DNA from: Hyphomicrobiaceae bacterium
GTDB lineage: Bacteria; Pseudomonadota; Alphaproteobacteria; Rhizobiales; Xanthobacteraceae
NCBI GenBank assembly: GCA_021324465.1
Contig: JAJPJB010000071.1
Span: 1 to 64,000, forward strand
DNA: 64,000 nucleotides
Reading direction: 5' to 3'
A program made the translations under genes and the position numbers. Of the stretch, positions 48,090 through 56,388 are shown piece by piece. Each line of letters starts with the position of its first letter. Position 1 is the first letter of the stretch. The notes under the pieces are model-generated. The model did not search any database. It saw nothing but the letters and a program-made list of their open reading frames with translations, and was not told where the DNA came from.

Positions 48090-48095
48090 GCGCGG

Positions 48096-48671
48096 CTAGC
48101 CCGCCGGATTGGCGTGCGCCCCCTTATCCGGCGCGCCGTTGATCTTGGGAGCGCTGTCCGGCGCGAGGTGGCTCGGCACCTGGCTCGGCTTTTGCGCCTG
48201 TACCGCAGGCCGGGCCAGCGGCATACGGGGAGTCTCGGTCGCCGTGTCGTCGCGTCGCGAGGAGCCCTCGAAGCGGGCGTTCTCCTCGATCGACAGCGAG
48301 CGATGGAAAATATCGCCTTCGACGGCGGCGGTGCCGTTCAGCTTGACCCGGCTCGCACGGATCGTGCCTTTGACCCGGCCGCCGACGGTCAGGTCGTCGG
48401 CGACAATGTCGCCCTCGACATCGGCGCCTTCGGCGACCAGAACCGTCGAAGCGTGCAGCTCGCCCTCGATGCGGCCAAAAATCTGGACGGTGCCCTGGCC
48501 GGAAATCTTGCCGACAACCGTCATGCCGGCGCTAATTGAAGATACCTCGTCGCTCGCCTTTGCCGATGATGATTGCAGCGCCGACGACTGCGCCGCCAAG
48601 CGCTGAAATTGCTGCACCGGTGCGGGAACGCGTTCGCCCTCGGGCGTGCCGTCTTTGGTCTTTCCGAACAT
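48096..48671 (-). CDS. Bactofilin family cytoskeletal protein
   Basis: This 191-residue protein starts at ATG 48671, which has AAGGAG seven bases upstream. Residues about 50-150 form the bactofilin right-handed beta-helix: ISAGMTVVGKISGQGTVQIF, GRIEGELHASTVLVAEGADV, EGDIVADDLTVGGRVKGTIR and a continuing AAVEGDIFHRSLSIEENARF. Flanking N- and C-terminal tails are Pro/Ala-rich and disordered, as in other bactofilins. Such proteins polymerise without nucleotide and organise cell-wall enzymes. Only 42 bases separate it from the upstream racemase-like fusion on the same strand, so both are probably co-transcribed. Confidence 0.95.
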   Translation of the reverse strand: MFGKTKDGTPEGERVPAPVQQFQRLAAQSSALQSSSAKASDEVSSISAGMTVVGKISGQGTVQIFGRIEGELHASTVLVAEGADVEGDIVADDLTVGGRVKGTIRASRVKLNGTAAVEGDIFHRSLSIEENARFEGSSRRDDTATETPRMPLARPAVQAQKPSQVPSHLAPDSAPKINGAPDKGAHANPAG

Positions 48672-48713
48672 TTCGCACTCCTTCGCTGTTGCCACTCGCT
48701 CAAATTTGCATGA

Positions 48714-50087
48714 TCAGATCGCGTAATAGATGCGATGAAACCGCTGTCCGAGGCCGGTCAGAATTTCGCGTCCGGTCGATTTGACCGCCGCTGCCAGGTC
48801 GTCGATGCCGATTTCGCTGTCCGCCTGCCTGCCGATCAGCGTCGCCGTCTCGCCGCAGCGCACCAGGGCCGGGTCGGGCAGATCGGAGACGTCGACTGCC
48901 GTGAGGTCCAGCGCCGGCCGGCCGAGCACCGGACAGCGGCGGCCGCCGATAATCACGAGCGGCTTATAGTCGGCCGAACCGCTGCAGCGCGGATAGCCGT
49001 CGGCATGGCCGACCGAGATCAAGGCGACGCGGCTGCGCCGCTTTGCAGGCAGGCAGGCCGTATCAGCAATGGTTTCGCCCGGCGCCAGGTCGCGGACTTG
49101 CACAATGCGCGCCCGCAAATCGATAACCGGCTGCATCGGATTAGGCTTGCCGGGCGTCGGATTGACGCCGTAGAGCGCCTCGCCTGTACGGACGAGCTCA
49201 AAATGTGTTTTGGGATCGAGGAAGATGGCGGGCGACGTAGCGAGTGAGGCGGGCACGCCTTCATACAGCCGGCGCAGATCGCGAAACAGGCTGAGCTGGC
49301 GTGCATTGAGTGGATGGTCCGGCCGATCGGCGTGATCGAGCCGGCTCATCAGCAACGAGATGCCGTGATCGAGGCCGGTCAGCCGCTGCGCGAAGACAGC
49401 CGCCTCCTCCGGCGACAGGCCGAGCCGGCTTTCGCCGGTATCGACGTTGAGCGCACAGCCGCCGCTCCATCGCCGTTCCGTGACGAAGACGTCCCACTCG
49501 GCCATTTCGATTGCGCTGTTGATGACCGGTCGCGCATTGATCTCGGCGAAGGACGGCCCGGTTCCGGAATAAAATCCGTTCAGCACGTAGATCGTGGCGT
49601 TCGGCGCCAGGGCGCGGACGCGTCGGGCTTCGGGAATGTTCGAGACAAAGAAGGTCTTGCAGCCGGATTTGGCCAACGCGCCGGCGACCGGCTCGATGCC
49701 GCAGCCATAGGCATTGCCCCTGATTACTGCGGCACACTCGGCCTCGCTGCTCCTGGCCATGGCTTCCCAATTGGCCGCCAGCGCCGACAAGTTGAACTTC
49801 AGGATGCCGCAGGCTTCGCCTTCCGCCGGTCCTTCGACGGCGACATAGGCCGCGAGGCCCTTATTATTGACGATGAGCCGGCCGCCTTTATTGATGATTT
49901 TTCCGTCGACCGAGCCCTCGACGACGACCTTGGCGCCGGACTCGATGGTCAGGCTGCCGAGAAGATTGCCACGGACATGCAGCGTGCAATTCTTCTGCAC
50001 GATCGTGTCGTTGACGATCGAGCCGTGAACGTCCGACGAGGCGCTGATCAGCAGCGGCCCGTCTTCGGCCTTCTGTGCTGCGAGCAT
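48714..50087 (-). CDS. Bactofilin-like domain fused to a degenerate alanine racemase
   Basis: The 457 residues have two parts. Residues about 10-80 are Gly/Val-periodic (CTLHVRGNLLGSLTIESGAK, VVVEGSVDGKIINKGGRLIV), a bactofilin-like beta-helix pattern. Residues about 93-457 follow the alanine racemase fold, including LNVDTGESRLG, FELVRTGEALYGVNPTPG, and VGHADGYPR. Measured against Geobacillus Alr, the PLP lysine K39 is Arg123 (VIRGNAYGCG), carbamylated K129 is Asn214, H166 is Arg249, catalytic Y265 is His361, and the SYGATY and SYRVPR segments are lost; R136 and R219 equivalents (Arg221, Arg300) remain. Racemase activity is therefore unlikely. A scaffold or PLP-independent role beside the neighbouring bactofilin is inferred. 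The first ATG at 50087 has no clear ribosome binding site. Confidence 0.88.
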   Translation of the reverse strand: MLAAQKAEDGPLLISASSDVHGSIVNDTIVQKNCTLHVRGNLLGSLTIESGAKVVVEGSVDGKIINKGGRLIVNNKGLAAYVAVEGPAEGEACGILKFNLSALAANWEAMARSSEAECAAVIRGNAYGCGIEPVAGALAKSGCKTFFVSNIPEARRVRALAPNATIYVLNGFYSGTGPSFAEINARPVINSAIEMAEWDVFVTERRWSGGCALNVDTGESRLGLSPEEAAVFAQRLTGLDHGISLLMSRLDHADRPDHPLNARQLSLFRDLRRLYEGVPASLATSPAIFLDPKTHFELVRTGEALYGVNPTPGKPNPMQPVIDLRARIVQVRDLAPGETIADTACLPAKRRSRVALISVGHADGYPRCSGSADYKPLVIIGGRRCPVLGRPALDLTAVDVSDLPDPALVRCGETATLIGRQADSEIGIDDLAAAVKSTGREILTGLGQRFHRIYYAI

Positions 50088-50335
50088 TGCCGCGATCGCT
50101 GCTGCGATGGGCTGGGCGCCCCCCTGGCCCCAGCCGCATCAGCGTACTTTTGTCGCGGTGACACTGCAATGACGAAGATTGCCGTTATTCACGATTCCTC
50201 GCCGCACTTGTCGGCGGCATGTTTGCCGTGATCTGAAACGTCCGTGCGCGGACTTGATCCGACGGGGAGGCCGGCCTTTCCAAAAGATCATGCTTGATCA
50301 AAAAGCTACAGCGTCCGGCCCTACCGCTCAGGCAG

Positions 50336-51409
50336 CTAGGCTGCTGCTTCCTTGTGGACGCCGGCGAAAGCCGGCGCAACTTCAGCCGCAAACCGCGCCA
50401 TTTCATCCTTTACCTGTTCGTGCGGCTTCATGCCGACATTGAAATAGAGAATGACTTCGTCATAGCCGGCCGCCTCGACCTTTTTCAGGATCTCGGTGAT
50501 GCGTGCCGAGGAGCCGAGCAGCACCGAATTTTCTGTTAGATCCTCGGGCTTTACCTTCTGCAGCCGCTCGACCATGTCGATGAAATAGCGATAGCTTGGC
50601 GGCGCGGTCTTCGGATCGCCCGGCAGGGCCGGGATCACGCATTCCTTATAATAGCGGATCTGCCGCGCCCGCTGCGCGTCCTCCTGCGCCTTGGTATCGG
50701 CGAAATGCGTGAAGTAGCTGCACATCATGCGGCCGGGCTCCCTGCCGAATTTGGCGCATGTCTCGCGATAGAGATCGGCGACCTGTTTCAGCCCGCCATA
50801 GCTCATGGCGGCGGCGAACGGTGCCACGATCAGACCGCAGCCCAGCCGCGCGGCGAGCTCGATCGAGGGCTTGGAGAACGAGCCGACATAGGTCGGCAGC
50901 GGCCGCTGGATCGGCTTTGGCGTGATGCGCACGTCGTCGAACGAATAATATTTCCCGTGATGCGAGATACGCTCATCGGCCGCCCATAGCCGCCGCACCA
51001 CTTCGAGCCCTTCTTCGAAAATGCCTTGGTTCTCCTCGAACGAGACGTGAAAGGGCTCATATTCGCGCTTGTCGTAGCCGCGTCCGCAGGCGAAATCGAC
51101 GCGCCCGCCGGAGAGCAGGTCAAGCGTCGCCCATTGTTCGGCTACCCGGATCGGATGATGCAGCGGCAGCACCGTGACCGCCGGCGCCAGCCGAATGCGC
51201 GTGGTTTTCGCGGCCACATGGGCGAGCACCATGTCCGGGCAGGATAAGACGCCCAGCGAATTGAAATGATGCTCGCCGATCCAGGCCGAATGCATGCCGA
51301 GCCTGTCGGCCAGCACGGCTTCGGCGGTGATGTCGGCGACGAACTGGTTCGAGGAGCGCGGATTGTTCTCGTAATGATTGTCGCTCAGCGTGAAATAGCC
51401 GAAGTGCAT
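50336..51409 (-). CDS. LLM-class flavin-dependent oxidoreductase (first)
   Basis: This bacterial-luciferase-like monooxygenase has 357 residues from ATG 51409, where GGAGGAG lies six bases upstream. HFGYFTLSDNHYENNPRSSN opens the protein; SAWIGEHHFNSLGVLSCPDM and PAVTVLPLHHPIRVAEQWAT carry the conserved His/Glu and core strand motifs; and LDLLSGGRVDFACGRGYDKR is the flavin-phosphate loop. It should use FMNH2 from a separate reductase, which is not in the immediate neighbourhood. It is transcribed divergently from a MarR regulator with a palindrome between them, which suggests regulation by that protein. Confidence 0.92.
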   Translation of the reverse strand: MHFGYFTLSDNHYENNPRSSNQFVADITAEAVLADRLGMHSAWIGEHHFNSLGVLSCPDMVLAHVAAKTTRIRLAPAVTVLPLHHPIRVAEQWATLDLLSGGRVDFACGRGYDKREYEPFHVSFEENQGIFEEGLEVVRRLWAADERISHHGKYYSFDDVRITPKPIQRPLPTYVGSFSKPSIELAARLGCGLIVAPFAAAMSYGGLKQVADLYRETCAKFGREPGRMMCSYFTHFADTKAQEDAQRARQIRYYKECVIPALPGDPKTAPPSYRYFIDMVERLQKVKPEDLTENSVLLGSSARITEILKKVEAAGYDEVILYFNVGMKPHEQVKDEMARFAAEVAPAFAGVHKEAAA

Positions 51410-51495
51410 GGGGTTCTCCTCCGCGAGCCGATTATCGCTTTTCGGCGCAGGCGCGATCTTACATCGCTGCGCTCGGTTGCGCATCATAATTGATT

Positions 51496-51510
51496 TTGCA
51501 ACAGTTGTAA
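51496..51510. promoter_or_regulatory. Palindrome in the LLM/marR divergent spacer, candidate MarR operator
   Basis: TTGCAAC-A-GTTGTAA is a near-perfect inverted repeat (six of seven pairs), and it lies within a larger TTGCA...TGCAA arrangement (51496-51516) in an AT-rich stretch of an otherwise GC-rich region. It sits about 87 bases from the LLM start and 120 bases from the marR start, as expected for an autoregulated MarR site. This is inference from position and symmetry only. Confidence 0.5.
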
Positions 51511-51630
51511 ATGCAATAATAGGTCAAGGCTTCTGCCCGGTCGGGAACCGTGTCGCCGCTTGCGCTTAAGCCTTTGACCGCACCGCACGATTCCATTAGA
51601 TCGGCGCCCATTCCAGGAACAGGAACCACC

Positions 51631-52092
51631 GTGACGCGGCCGGCCAAGCTCGATCTCGGCGATTATCTGCCTTACCTCGTCAACCGCGTCGGCAGCATTA
51701 TCGCCGAGCAGTTCGGCGCGGAGGCGCTGGCCGAGCATGGGCTGTCCATTGCGATGTGGCGGGTGATGGCGGTGCTTGCCGCAAACGGCAGCCAGCGCCA
51801 GATCGATCTTGCCGAATTGACCAGCATCGAGTCGTCAACCCTGTCGCGGCTGGTGACGCGCCTCGTGCGGATGCGGCTGGTGACGCGCAGCCGCTCGACC
51901 AGGAGCAACCGCGAGGTCGCGGTCAAGCTATCGCCCAAAGGCAGCGCGCTGGTCGCGCGCCTGATCCCGATCGCCCAGGATTATGAGGCGATTGCCAGCG
52001 CCGGTCTGTCGCGCGAGGAACTGGCCGTGCTCAAGGACTGCCTGCGCCGGATCTATGGCAATATGAAAAGCCGTCTGGGCGCCGCGCGCTGA
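51631..52092 (+). CDS. MarR-family transcriptional regulator
   Basis: With GTG 51631 (CAGGAACC lies upstream) the protein has 153 residues, the family's usual size; a TTG/ATG-type start at 51550 would add 27 residues of no known function. The winged helix reads LSIAMWRVMAVLAANGSQRQ, then the recognition helix IESSTLSRLVTRLVRMRLVT and wing RSRSTRSNREVAVKLSPKG. It has the long N- and C-terminal dimerisation helices of MarR proteins. Likely targets are itself, the divergent LLM oxidoreductase and perhaps the downstream MFS gene; the effector may be an aromatic or phenolic acid. Confidence 0.9.
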   Translation: MTRPAKLDLGDYLPYLVNRVGSIIAEQFGAEALAEHGLSIAMWRVMAVLAANGSQRQIDLAELTSIESSTLSRLVTRLVRMRLVTRSRSTRSNREVAVKLSPKGSALVARLIPIAQDYEAIASAGLSREELAVLKDCLRRIYGNMKSRLGAAR

Positions 52093-52272
52093 CCTCAGGG
52101 ACGGTCAGGACGGGCGATTGCCCAACGGCGGCGCTTGGCAAGCTTACCGCGCATGCGCTGCAATGCCGCTTTCTTTTGCGCGGCGAGTGACTTACGCTTT
52201 TCGCAAAAAGCGATGGCGCCGGCAGAGCGCCAGGCAAAAAGAAGCAGCATCAAACGCATCGGGAGGGGAACG

Positions 52273-53628
52273 ATGGTCGCCGCGACGGAAGTCCAGGTTT
52301 CGCATTTTCTCGACGAGCACGGGCTCGGAGCATTTCAGATCAAACTGCTGCTCTGGTCGGTCCTGATCGCCTTCATCGACGGCTACGACATCGGCGCCAT
52401 CGCCTTTGCCGCACCGCATCTCATCCGGGAATGGCACATCGAGCCGAAATCGCTCGGCCTGGTGCTGACCGCGAGCAATTTCGGCGTTCTGTTCGGCTCG
52501 CAGATCTTCGGCTGGGTCGGCGATCGCTACGGCCGCAAGACGTCGCTGATCATCTGCAACCTGCTGTTCGGCGCGTTCACGTATTGGGCGGCCTATGCGA
52601 CCAACTTGACCGAGCTGTTTTGGCTGCGGTCGATCGCCGGGCTGGGCATCGGCGGCGTCATCCCGAACGTCGTGGCGATCAACGCCGAGTCGGCGCCGCG
52701 CAATCTGCGCGCGACGCTCGCCATCATCGCGACCGGCATGGTGCCGATCGGCGGCGCTCTCGCCGGCTTCGCCGCCGCCGGGCTCGTGCCGCATTACGGC
52801 TGGCAGATTCTGTTCGAGATCGGCGGCATTGCCCCCATCGCGTTTGCAATCGTCGCGATCTTCGGTCTTCCCGAATCGATCAAATACATGACCTTGCACG
52901 AAAGCCAGCGATCCAAGATGGAAGCGCTGATCGCGGCAATTCGTCCCGATTTCAAGGTGCCGCCCGATGCACGCTTCATCATCGAGGACGAAAAACAATT
53001 TCCAAGCTCCAATCCCCGTTATCTGTTCCACAACGGATTGGAAGTGATCACGCCGCTGACCTGGCTGATCTTCATCCTCAACTTGATGGGGTACTTCTTC
53101 CTCATCAGCTGGACGCCGACGATGCTGGTGCAGGCCGCCCATGCGTCGCAGACGGTCGCAGCGCTCACCGGCGCGGGGCTGCAGGTCGGCGGCACGGTCG
53201 GCGCCTTGGTGCTGTGCTGGTGGCTGCAGCGGCAGCGCTTTCTCGCCATCGCCATCCTGTTCGTGATCGCGGTCCCGGTGGTCGGCTCGATCGGCTATGC
53301 CGGGTTGTCGTCCACGACTGCGCTGGTGATCGTGGCGTTCTTGGCCGGTGCCGTGGTGCTCGGCATCCAGTCGGGCATCAATGTGGTCGGCGCGATGATC
53401 TATCCGACGTCGCTGCGCGCGAACGGCTCGGGATGGCAGCTTGGCTTGGGCCGCTTCGGCGGAATCATCGGACCGCTCGCCGGCACGCTGTTGGTCGCCT
53501 TCCCGATCGAGAACATGTACCTGTTTGCGGCGGTGCCCTTCGCTTTGGGCGCGGTCGTGACCTTCATCATCCACGTGCTCAACACGGCGCGTCTCAAAGC
53601 GCACCCCGAATTGGCGCAGGGCCAGTAG
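52273..53628 (+). CDS. MFS transporter, aromatic acid:H+ symporter type
   Basis: Starting at ATG 52273, with GGGAGGGG upstream, this 451-residue protein has 12 predicted membrane helices. FIDGYDIGAIAFAAPHLIRE contains the DGYD motif of the aromatic acid/H+ symporter (AAHS) subfamily, and GWVGDRYGRKTSLIICNLL is the loop 2-3 motif. INAESAPRNLRATLAIIATG and QSGINVVGAMIYPTSLRANG (the second repeat of the sugar-porter-like signature) are also AAHS-like. It likely imports an aromatic or similar acid. It follows marR by 180 bases and precedes a second LLM gene, and may be co-regulated with them. Confidence 0.9.
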   Translation: MVAATEVQVSHFLDEHGLGAFQIKLLLWSVLIAFIDGYDIGAIAFAAPHLIREWHIEPKSLGLVLTASNFGVLFGSQIFGWVGDRYGRKTSLIICNLLFGAFTYWAAYATNLTELFWLRSIAGLGIGGVIPNVVAINAESAPRNLRATLAIIATGMVPIGGALAGFAAAGLVPHYGWQILFEIGGIAPIAFAIVAIFGLPESIKYMTLHESQRSKMEALIAAIRPDFKVPPDARFIIEDEKQFPSSNPRYLFHNGLEVITPLTWLIFILNLMGYFFLISWTPTMLVQAAHASQTVAALTGAGLQVGGTVGALVLCWWLQRQRFLAIAILFVIAVPVVGSIGYAGLSSTTALVIVAFLAGAVVLGIQSGINVVGAMIYPTSLRANGSGWQLGLGRFGGIIGPLAGTLLVAFPIENMYLFAAVPFALGAVVTFIIHVLNTARLKAHPELAQGQ

Positions 53629-53631
53629 TTT

Positions 53632-53757
53632 CGTCATTCGGGGGCGCGGCCGACAGGCGGCGAGCCCGCAATCCATGGTCCCGGCGCTGCATGTTCCGCA
53701 CTTGCCGGGATTATGGGTTCCAAGCCTGCGCGCTTCAGCGCCGTCCCGGAATAACGG
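53632..53757. repeat. Extragenic palindromic repeat after the MFS gene
   Basis: CGTCATTCGGGGGCGCGG at the left is matched in imperfect inverted form by GCGCCGTCCCGGAATAACGG at the right, with GATTATGGGTTCC-type sequence between. It is similar to dispersed repeats of Bradyrhizobium-like genomes. It fills the spacer between the converging MFS and LLM genes and could also terminate transcription of both. Confidence 0.6.
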
Positions 53758-53760
53758 CGA

Positions 53761-54885
53761 TCAAAACGGCTCAAAATTCCGCAGCGCCGGGATTACCTGT
53801 TCCCCGAACAGCCGGATTGAGCGCAACAGCGCATCCTCCGGCAGGTCGGCGAAGTTGAATTCGCCGAGAAAAGCGTTGAACAGGCCGGCCTGGGCAGCGG
53901 CGCGGATTTTTTCTGTCACCGTTTGCGGGGAGCCGATGAAGATAAGTTCGTTCTTGTAAAGATAATCGGGATCGAACAGGTTCTGCATGATTTGGGACGC
54001 ACCCGGCTCGCCGCGGCCGACGAACATCTTGGCGTGTTCTTTGGCACGCTGCTCAAAGGTCTCGCCCGGCTTTGGCGGCGGCAAGAACCCCTCATACGCG
54101 CGACTGGCGCGAAGCAGCGCGACATCGAGCGCCTTTTCATCCGTCTCATCCACATAGACAACCGTGCAATAGGCGATGCTCGGCCTGCGCGGATGGCCGG
54201 CCGCCTTCCAGTCGGCCAGAAATTTGCGATAGCGCGGCGCCGCGTCGGCGCGCGGATACACCAGAAAGTAGCCGGGATTGATGCCGTGCCGCGCGCAAAA
54301 TTCGAGGGTCTGCGGGTCGCGGCTCATCATCCATAGCGGCGGATGCGGGCGCTGCACCGGCGGGACGGCGATCAGCGCCTGCTCGGTGTGAAACTCATGG
54401 CCGTGAAACGAGAACGGCTGCGCCTCGCCGAAGGCCGCGCGCAAGTATGCGACGAATTCCAGCGTCGGCGACTTGCGTTGCCCGTAATCCAGCCCGAAGG
54501 GCCGGAAATAATCGGCATTGATGCCGGGCACCAGGCCAAGCTCCATGCGCCCGCCCAGCATCTGGTCGACAATGGCGATCTCCTCGGCGAGCCGCAGCGG
54601 ATGATAGAGCGGCACGATGTAACCCATCGGCCCGATGCGCAACCGCTTGGTGCGCGCGCCGGCGCCGACCGCATAGAGGCTCGGCGACGACATCCAGCTT
54701 TCGTCCGGCCGGAAATGATGCTCGACGCAGAACGAATGATCGAAACCGAGCTCATCGCACAATTGCAATTCGCGCCAGAGCTGCTCATAGCGCTGATGCG
54801 GCGTCATGCCGGGCTTGGCCCAGATATGGGAGAAATGCGCAAACTTCATGGGCGCACCAACCGTGTCATGGGCATCATCGGCCAT
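53761..54885 (-). CDS. LLM-class flavin-dependent oxidoreductase (second)
   Basis: This 374-residue protein is another bacterial-luciferase-like enzyme but only distantly similar to the first one. The start at 54885 is used here; ATG 54849 (MKFAHFSHIWAKPG) is an alternative. FDHSFCVEHHFRPDESWMSS, GPMGYIVPLYHPLRLAEEIA and MLGGRMELGLVPGINADYF are typical conserved segments; VPPVQRPHPPLWMMSRDPQT is the flavin-site strand. Substrate unknown. It is divergent from the TDT transporter and convergent with the MFS gene; the pair of LLM enzymes with MarR and MFS suggests a catabolic module. Confidence 0.92.
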   Translation of the reverse strand: MADDAHDTVGAPMKFAHFSHIWAKPGMTPHQRYEQLWRELQLCDELGFDHSFCVEHHFRPDESWMSSPSLYAVGAGARTKRLRIGPMGYIVPLYHPLRLAEEIAIVDQMLGGRMELGLVPGINADYFRPFGLDYGQRKSPTLEFVAYLRAAFGEAQPFSFHGHEFHTEQALIAVPPVQRPHPPLWMMSRDPQTLEFCARHGINPGYFLVYPRADAAPRYRKFLADWKAAGHPRRPSIAYCTVVYVDETDEKALDVALLRASRAYEGFLPPPKPGETFEQRAKEHAKMFVGRGEPGASQIMQNLFDPDYLYKNELIFIGSPQTVTEKIRAAAQAGLFNAFLGEFNFADLPEDALLRSIRLFGEQVIPALRNFEPF

Positions 54886-54999
54886 ATCTCGTATTGGAAA
54901 TCATGGGCTGCACCTCATATTGACCTATGCAAGGCCGACCGATTCTGCCGAAAATCCGATGTGCGAAATTCGTGTCTCGCGTCGACAGGAGGATGACCA

Positions 55000-56091
55000 A
55001 TGATCACCAATGCCTCAATCGACAGAGATGATCGGCCAGAATTCGGGTCCGGACTCAAGCTTGCGGCGAAGAATTTGTCACCTGCTTATTTTGCCATGGT
55101 CATGGCGACCGGCATCGTGTCGATCGCGGCGTTCATGCAGGGCATGTCATCCCTTGCGGTCGGCCTGTTTGTTGCGAATGTCGTCATTGCTGTTGCGCTT
55201 GGCCTCCTTTTTCTTTCCCGGCTGATCTGGTTTCCGGGTGCGGTGCTGTCCGACCTCGCCGACCATCAGCGCGCGCCGGGTTTCTTCACCATCGTCGCCG
55301 GCGCCTGCGTGCTTGGCAGCCAGTGCATTGCCATCGCCGACAGCTTCGACGCTGCGGTCGGCTTTTGGATGTTCGCCGCCGCGCTGTGGCTGGTTCTCAT
55401 CTACGGCATCTTTGCCGCGCTCGCGGTGAAGGCGCAGAAGCCGACGCTTGCCGAGGGCATCAATGGCGGCTGGCTGCTGGCCGTGGTGGCGACGCAAGCG
55501 GTCGCCATGCTCGCCACGATGATTGCGGCGCATTGGCCGCAGCCCTACCGGATCGAGCTCAATTTTCTCGGCCTGTCGCTGTGGCTCACCGGCGGCATGC
55601 TCTATGTTTGGATGATCGCCCTGATTTTCTATCGCACGACGTTCTTTGAGGTCGCGCCCGACGATCTCACCCCGCTTTATTGGATCAATATGGGCGCGAT
55701 GGCGATTTCGACCTTGGCCGGCTCGCTGTTGATCATCAATGCGCGGGAGGCGCCGTACCTTGGCTCGCTGCTGCCGTTTCTCAAAGGATTCACCGTCTTC
55801 TACTGGGCAACCGGAAGCTGGTGGATACCGATGCTGGTGGTGCTGGCGCTGTGGCGGCATGTCTTCAGGCGGTTTCCGCTGCGCTATGATCCGCTGTATT
55901 GGGGCGCGGTGTTTCCGCTCGGCATGTATGCCGCCGCGACCTGGCAGATGGCGCGCGTCATGGGCCTGAATTTCCTGCAGGTCATCGCCGAATGTTTTGT
56001 CTATCTCGCGATTGCGGCCTGGGCTGCGACGTTCACTGGTTTCATTGTCACGGTCGCCCGCGGCGCGGCGGAACTCGCGCGCGGAACGTGA
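55000..56091 (+). CDS. TDT-family (TehA/Mae1-like) membrane transporter
   Basis: This 363-residue protein has about ten membrane helices. LSPAYFAMVMATGIVSIAAF is the family opening, QPYRIELNFLGLSLWLTGGM and LYWINMGAMAISTLAGSLLI lie in the middle, and DPLYWGAVFPLGMYAAATWQ is the C-terminal half motif. It belongs to the tellurite-resistance/dicarboxylate transporter (SLAC1-like) family, which moves small anions. AGGAGG sits seven bases upstream of the ATG at 55000. Malate, sulfite or nitrate have been reported for relatives; the substrate here is unknown. Confidence 0.92.
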   Translation: MITNASIDRDDRPEFGSGLKLAAKNLSPAYFAMVMATGIVSIAAFMQGMSSLAVGLFVANVVIAVALGLLFLSRLIWFPGAVLSDLADHQRAPGFFTIVAGACVLGSQCIAIADSFDAAVGFWMFAAALWLVLIYGIFAALAVKAQKPTLAEGINGGWLLAVVATQAVAMLATMIAAHWPQPYRIELNFLGLSLWLTGGMLYVWMIALIFYRTTFFEVAPDDLTPLYWINMGAMAISTLAGSLLIINAREAPYLGSLLPFLKGFTVFYWATGSWWIPMLVVLALWRHVFRRFPLRYDPLYWGAVFPLGMYAAATWQMARVMGLNFLQVIAECFVYLAIAAWAATFTGFIVTVARGAAELARGT

Positions 56092-56142
56092 TCGATCTTC
56101 GGGGGACGGTTGTGCGCGTTCGAGTGATAGTAGGAGTGATCT

Positions 56143-56359
56143 ATGGCGAAGATATTCAAAGTCGGCAATCGCGTCAGCCTGGGACTCGGAGGCGGGCCGC
56201 GTGCGCGGTCGCATCGTGCGGTTGCATCGGAAAGACATCAATTATAAAGGCTACATTCATCATGCGAGCCTTGACGCGCCGCAATACGAGATCAAGAGCG
56301 ACAAGACCGATCACATCGCCCTGCATAAGGGGCAGGCGCCGCGCCTGCTGCGGCGCTGA
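56143..56359 (+). pseudogene. HVA-tudor (DUF2945) small protein, frame broken by one base
   Basis: ATG 56143, with AGGAG seven bases upstream, opens MAKIFKVGNRVS, the usual start of this roughly 70-residue family. The family continues W-D/N-SEAGRVRGRI, which appears only in the next frame (TGG GAC TCG GAG from 56180), followed by VRLHRKDINYKGYIHHASLD and DAPQYEIKSDKTDHIALHKG. An additional C at about 56178-56179 (AGCCTGG) accounts for the shift. Sequence on both sides is otherwise intact, so this is either a very recent mutation or a sequence error. The tudor-like fold's role is not known. Confidence 0.85.
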
Positions 56360-56388
56360 ACATCCTTGATCGCCCCGCGAGCCGCGTC

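Noticed and set aside
52192-53676. 494-codon minus-strand frame opposite the MFS gene
   Set aside because: It is an antisense shadow with a charged composition unlike a folded protein.
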